DNA from: Liolophura sinensis
Taxonomy: Eukaryota > Mollusca > Polyplacophora > Chitonida > Chitonidae
Direction: 5' to 3'
DNA: 64,000 nucleotides
Assembly (NCBI RefSeq): GCF_032854445.1
Contig: NC_088300.1
Span: 65,820,984-65,884,983 of the forward strand
Shown here: positions 59,404-64,000 of the stretch, in pieces
Position numbering within the stretch: position 1 is the first letter of the stretch
Layout: every line of letters begins with the position of its first letter
Notes under the pieces: model-generated
What the model was told of the DNA's origin: nothing
Seen by the model: only the letters and a program-made list of their open reading frames with translations
Databases searched by the model: none
Made by a program: the position numbers and the translations under genes

Positions 59404-59529
59404 TACGGATGGTTGTGGGTTTCCCCCGGGGTTCAGCCCGGTTTCCTCCCCTCATAATGCTGACCGCCGTAGTATAAGTGAAATATTCTTGAGTACGGCC
59501 CAAAACACCAATCAAACAAATAAATAAAT
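59404..59529 (+). mobile_element. SINE family A, 3' half
   Basis: GGATGGTTGTGGGTTTCCCC, CATAATGCTGACCGCCGTAG, GAAATATTCTTGAGTACGGC and CACCAATCAAACAAATAAAT follow the reference order. The head is missing. Confidence 0.9.
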
Positions 59530-59748
59530 CTAGATGACTGTGGTGTACAAAAAGGAAAGTGAACAGTTAAACAATCAAGGCCGAAATAGCTTTTAACTGT
59601 GTTTGAAGACCACTCTAGTAGTTTGTTGATATCAGTCTGATTGCCATGTAGTGAACAGAATGACAAAAAACTGAGGAACTGGTTTGCACATAACGTCTTC
59701 CCTACCTTACAAGTGAATAGCGTAGTCAGAATTATAAAACAGGTGAGA

Positions 59749-59860
59749 TCTGACAGCAACTTGCGGATGGTGTTGAGATTCCTCCGGGCTGTGCCCGGTT
59801 TCCTCCCACCATAATGCTGGCCGCCGCCAACCAATCAAATAAATGAAAAGATAAATAAAT
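59749..59860 (+). mobile_element. SINE family A, 3' half with deleted 3' domain
   Basis: GACAGCAACTTGCGGATGG to CCACCATAATGCTGGCCGCC is followed directly by AACCAATCAAATAAATG. About 40 bp (the GTCGTATAAGTGAAATATTC part) is deleted. It lies 220 bp from the previous copy. Confidence 0.88.
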
Positions 59861-59864
59861 TATA

Positions 59865-60520
59865 AAACAGACGGACTAAATCCGGCTATAAAAATGAACT
59901 TCAATCCAACGTTAACCTGCTGTAAATATGTTACAAAAGTGATGCACTGAGTGAACAACTTGTGGAAAACTTCTGGCAAACATTCGATGACTAGAAGCTG
60001 AATATTGTAAATAAAGTAGTACTTACGGTTGCCGTGGTTTATCTAGCAGTCATTTTGGGTTTGGGATGCGTAAGTCCCTCGGACATCGTAATTGTCCGTA
60101 AGAATATATTGAGGCAATGTGGTTTTGTTAAAACTGAAGTGAGTGGTCACCCTAAGCTACCACATTCCCATTTCGTTTTGTTGTGAACAGCGAGGCATTG
60201 GCAAAGCACTGAGACACCGGATGTCCCAATCGCTTCCCAACATAGTCCTCTAAAACAGATAACAGTTGGAATTGTGACCAAGACAGTTTGTCGTCTTTGG
60301 TTTGCATTAGCCATCAGTCGTACTTTGTGGTTTGATGTCTGAGAAATAATTAGCAGTTTTGAGTTTTCCTCCACAAATAAAACAATTACATTTTTAACGG
60401 ATTTCTTAAATGGACTTGCAGTTAACATCAATGGATTTTTTATCCAGTTGTGCTTAAGCCATGGTGCTATTGAGTGTGTTATTTGCTACAATTTATGCAT
60501 TTACATGAATAGTTAGAATA
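59865..60520. other. Spacer, no gene recognised
   Basis: A minus-strand frame at 60147-60431 has no recognisable domain. Confidence 0.4.
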
Positions 60521-60524
60521 AACC

Positions 60525-60615
60525 CCTGAGGTGAATTGGGAAGAGGCTGTATTTCATCAGTTACACGTGACCATTTGTCAACCATGATACAGTCGTCGCT
60601 TTGGTTTGGTTTTAT
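60525..60615 (+). mobile_element. SINE family D, body fragment
   Basis: GAGGTGAATTGGGAAGAGG, TTTCATCAGTTACACGTGAC and CATTTGTCAACCATGATACA correspond to the body of the element at 24965-25140. Confidence 0.45.
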
Positions 60616-60619
60616 TAAA

Positions 60620-61490
60620 GGTGGACAGTTTGTTTACAAGTTGAAAAGGGAAAGCACCAACACGAGAATTCTACGTTTGTTTATCACACAATACGAATAG
60701 ATTACCTTGAGTGGAATTATATATGGTCTAAGTTCAACTGATTTTCCTGTTTGTTCTCGGTATTAATGGCTGACAAACGACGATCAAAATGTCTCGATCC
60801 AGTCAACTCAACATCTGTACATATATTCCGTGGGATATTTTTTTGGACTTTCGAGCATAACATTCTGTTATACGGTATAAATGACCATGTTATTAATGTA
60901 TTGCAATCAGTATTGACTTCATCCTTTTGCTGAACATGCCAATACTCGTCACTGTAGCACAAACAGTGTGGCTTTGAAATATGTATAGATATATAGAAAT
61001 GAATTGGTCTGTTTACGTTTTGCTCAGTAGTGTCACGCAGGCTTCTCTTGTCATTGCAGTTGAGACCAACGTGGTTTTAGGAGTTAGTAAACTGTTGAAG
61101 GGGAAACAGATTTTCAGGGCGAAGTTGAACACAACCTCCATACCACTAAGCTCGCAAGAGGCCAAGAAAATCGGAGTTTCTTTTCCGACTAAGACCACCT
61201 TCAATTGGCTTGTTTGAGTAGGCAATGTCAAAGCTTTATCGATTTTATTTCTTCTCTGGTCGTCCGATTATGCCTCTAGTGTCACTCAGACATCACAAAA
61301 CCGAAAAGTAGCAGCCAGTGGTATGCCCTCAATGAATTCACAAAAATTAATAAGTCTATATTAAAATCCCTGTCTTCTGAATAACATTCGAAATATGAAA
61401 ACATTCAATTCCGTAACCAAAATAAATCTGGTGTCCATAAGCGTCTATCGAAGGCCACTAAAGATCAAGTCTAAGTTTTGGATCGTTTGG
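60620..61490. other. Spacer, no gene recognised
   Basis: Frames on both strands at 60717-61231 lack domain features. Confidence 0.4.
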
Positions 61491-61492
61491 GA

Positions 61493-61850
61493 GCCTGTGC
61501 ATCGAAATGGACATTCGTATACCAGCCGTCAGTGAAGATGGACGTTCCTGGTAAATGATCGCAAGGCCAGTTTCCAAAACGACGTTTGACACAAAATGCT
61601 GAAATAACTAAGAAAGTGTATAAAATACGAAAATAGGACGGAATCATATAAAGAGAAGCTGTCAACAGTTTTCAGTGATGTAGGAAAGACGCAAGGTATG
61701 TCCTAGGCGACTGAGTGAAATCAGTATTCAAACTGTGTACCATATTAGAATATGAGTTGTTGATAATAAAATATGTAACAGAGTTGTGCTTTGATTACAA
61801 CTGTTAATATGTACAAAGTGGCGATCTAATTCATCACGAGGAGTATCGTT
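61493..61850 (-). repeat. Repeat G, copy 1 (probable PLE 3' region)
   Basis: Matches 63156-63475 over about 330 bp with substitutions and indels: ATTCGTATACCAGCC, GACGACGTTT-like, AGTTTTCAGTGATG, GAAAGACGCAAGGTATG, GCGACTGAGTGAAATCA. The second copy directly adjoins the PLE reverse transcriptase at 63503, so both are probably that element's downstream region. The strand is given accordingly; this copy has no RT. Confidence 0.7.
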
Positions 61851-61896
61851 TGTTCACTAGGTGCTGTTCCTTTAACATTAGATGTGGACATGGATA

Positions 61897-62030
61897 CCGG
61901 TCGTACGTGAGGTCTGTCTGATGGTCGTGGGTTTTCCCCGGTCTCTACCCGGTTTCCTTCCACCATAATGGTTACCGCCGTCGTATAGATGAAATATTCT
62001 TGAGTACGATGTAAAACATCGTAATAATGA
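61897..62030 (+). mobile_element. SINE family A, 3' half
   Basis: GATGGTCGTGGGTTTTCCCC, CCACCATAATGGTTACCGCC and GAAATATTCTTGAGTACGAT are in reference order. The tail is worn and the head absent. Confidence 0.85.
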
Positions 62031-62105
62031 AAACATTCCATTAATCAAACATCTTAGCACTGCATTGTATTGGTGAATAGTAGTTATAAGGTCTGTAATG
62101 TTGCA

Positions 62106-62175
62106 TTTATTTATTTATTTAATTATCTGACGTCATACTCAAGTTTTCACGTATACCACGGCCGTCAGTTTTGCC
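62106..62175 (-). mobile_element. SINE family A, tail fragment
   Basis: TTTATTTATTTATTTAATTA, then CGTCATACTCAAG and CACGGCCGTCAG. Short and degraded, opposite in orientation to the neighbour at 61897-62030. Confidence 0.65.
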
Positions 62176-62384
62176 TACGAGTGACGTAAATATAGTTACA
62201 CTGTACTGGTGGCATGCAAGTGACCCTCAAGTGACCCCTGTGCAAACAGCCACATGAGCATAGCATATTGCAATAAAATCCCACTAACACTGAGATGGGC
62301 GGAATCAACAAAGTCCCTGTATAGTTCGGGGTTGAAAGCACATCTCGTGTGTTTTACCGCTTTTAACATAATGAGAGACGTACA

Positions 62385-62660
62385 GCATAGAGAGTAAAGT
62401 CAGAGCAGCGACGGAGATGTGATAACTGGCAAATGATCACACGTATCTGGTGAAATACAGCCTCTTGTCAATTTACTTCTGAGAGTTCGTGTAAATGCAT
62501 TTACATAGTAGCAACTTAGACGCCCCCTAGCCCCATGGCTTCAGCAGAATTAGGTACACAGAATGCAGTGATGTTGATTGCAATTAATTAGGCGTCGCTG
62601 GTATAAAATTACTCAAAATGCGTTGTTGATATTATATTTAACATACATTAAAACCAGGCT
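62385..62660 (+). repeat. Dispersed repeat E, third copy
   Basis: AGAGTAAAGTCAGAGCAGCG, CAAATGATCACACG, CAGCCTCTTGTCAATTTACT, CAGCAGAATTAGGTAC and AAAATTACTCAAAATGCG match 42040-42330 in order. Confidence 0.75.
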
Positions 62661-62664
62661 ACAC

Positions 62665-63150
62665 TGGCATTCTCGGTCTGACCTCGTAACGCCGACGACG
62701 TAGCGGTACCCGAGCGTTCCGGCAGTGACACCTTCGACGCTGTAGGTCTCTGATGGACGTGGTCAGGGATTGGACGACCGTGTAAAAAGGTGAACCCTGG
62801 GGAAGACCTTGCTGGATGCGACTCATTTCCTCGATTTACTCAAAAACTTGTATGTTAAGTTAATAAAGCAGTTGTCTGTATAATCACTTTATTTCAGTGT
62901 TATTGCTTTTCCAGAAACTGTCCATTATACATGTATATAGCAAATGGGCAACGACGACAGGTTGTTGCGTATACGGCAATAGTTGAAGTACAGGTATATG
63001 ATCCACGTACGGTTAATTTCTCGCTGTTTGGTCAAAGTGCGGTTGTACAAGGTGATGTGGGGGCGTAATTAACACTTAGGTTTATCGCAAGGGAACGTTC
63101 CAAATGTTTTGTCCTGCTTTATATAGTTGGCTAGTGACAACATTCTTTAC
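62665..63150. other. Spacer, no gene recognised
   Basis: A short G/C-richer patch near 62680-62790. No gene recognised. Confidence 0.4.
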
Positions 63151-63155
63151 GTTAG

Positions 63156-63475
63156 GAATCTATGCGTCAAAACATTTATTCGTATACCAGCCATCAACGA
63201 GGATGAACATTCCAGGTCAATAATCGCAAGGTCAATGGAAAAGACGACGTTTAACACAAACTACCAAAGAACAAAGTATATGAAGCAGTCAGCAGTTTTC
63301 GGTGATACTGGAAAGAGGCAAGGTATATTCTAGGTGACTGAGTAAAATCATTGTTCAGAAGCTATACCATGCTAGAATATAAGTTGTCGATAACAAATTA
63401 TGTATCTCGAAAGAGCTTTGATTCGAAGTTTTCATATAGCCAAAGTGGTGAAGCAATTCAACACGATGAATATAC
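63156..63475 (-). repeat. Repeat G, copy 2, adjoining PLE
   Basis: Counterpart of 61493-61850, lying immediately downstream (minus strand) of the PLE RT remains. Confidence 0.72.
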
Positions 63476-63502
63476 ATCCCCTTAGCACCGGGCTAAGCTG
63501 AA

Positions 63503-64000
63503 TTAGAAACTATCATGACGCAGAGATTCTGGACGCTTTGTCCATTTTACTAACAAAAGAATTATACTCATTGTAAATCTTAACCTTGGAGTGCTGGCGT
63601 TTGATGGAATAACCTTGACACCAGTTTTTGCAGTACTAACTTGTGACGTTTGTTTGAAATCGTCACATAACACACATGATATAACAAATGCTGCGAGACA
63701 TGTACATGCCATATTAGGACCCTTTGGTATATTGCTGTCAAAGAAAGGATAATTTACAGTGTTAAAATTGAAATTAACCCTCTTGTCGTAAAGTCTGCGA
63801 GAGAGGAAATCGTTTTGGTGTTTGTGCAAATATAAGTTCAGATAAGATGCGCAGTTTCATCTAGAGAGTCTAGTTTCCTTTAAATACAGCGAAGGTGGAT
63901 ATATCTTTCACAGCCTTTGCTGTATATGGATTGTTTAAATCTAGCAGATTATTAATATATCGTTTAGTGAATGAGAAAGATCGGCGCTGGTGATTTATTT
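63503..64000 (-). mobile_element. Penelope-like reverse transcriptase fragment, cut by window edge
   Basis: Minus-strand remains of the same RT family as at 700-2285. RRSFSFTKRYINNLLDLNNP is encoded at about 63984-63924, with the catalytic YIDD changed to YINN (63948-63959). LHKHQNDFLSRRLYDKR, NTVNYPFFDSNIPKGP and VKWTKRPESLRHDSF continue to 63503, with frameshifts near 63835-63890 and an internal stretch (63590-63690) that departs from the family pattern. The N-terminal part lies beyond the window. Confidence 0.82.

Noticed and set aside
59433-59834. 133-codon minus-strand frame
   Set aside because: Both ends are translations of SINE family A copies (GGQHYGGRKPG at each end); the frame bridges two repeats.
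1-64000. CRISPR arrays, phage or plasmid modules, bacterial defence systems
   Set aside because: No arrays of identical short repeats with unique spacers and no dense same-strand gene blocks; all tandem arrays here are head-to-tail minisatellites and the coding remains are of animal type.

Overview
The window reads as animal nuclear DNA: AT-rich, intron-scale spacing, almost no long open frames, and very dense in dead transposable elements. The best taxonomic clue is a tRNA-derived SINE with a conserved tail, found in at least fifteen copies. I associate this repeat type with marine lophotrochozoans, most likely a mollusc. A degraded RNase H-bearing LINE, Penelope-like retroelement remains and a PAN plus C-type-lectin exon fit that. 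I see no operons, CRISPR arrays or bacterial or viral gene blocks.

Layout. 0.7-2.3 kb: decayed Penelope-like element (PLE), + strand, with its catalytic region interrupted. 5.1-7.1 kb: two lectin-type exons on the - strand. One is a 657-bp exon (PAN/apple domain, Thr/Ser-rich linker, start of a C-type lectin domain); the other is a 79-bp exon matching the middle of such a domain. 8.5-18.5 kb: dispersed repeats, including a 180-200 bp repeat present twice and flanked once by 28-bp direct repeats, a 21-bp-stem hairpin, and SINE copies. 21.7-22.7 kb: the only intact host gene I can support, an intronless 339-residue rhodopsin-class GPCR, - strand. 24.6-46 kb: SINEs of several families and four tandem-repeat arrays (39-, 34-, 36- and 23-bp units). 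46-53 kb: nested repeats, with a nearly full-length but dead LINE (ORF1, endonuclease, reverse transcriptase, RNase H) inside an older repeat. 53.5-53.8 kb: a compound direct/inverted repeat around a long AT run. 57-63 kb: more SINE copies and a 330-bp duplicated segment. 63.5-64 kb: a second PLE fragment, - strand, running off the window, whose catalytic Asp pair has become Asn-Asn.

Functionally the window holds one surface-receptor gene and pieces of one lectin-like gene, in sequence shaped by retrotransposition and tandem duplication. I found no evidence for a new multi-gene system. The items most worth checking are the shared 3' domain of three otherwise different SINE families, the compound repeat at 53.5-53.8 kb, the 28-bp-flanked repeat at 12.9-13.1 kb and the GPCR with several altered class motifs.
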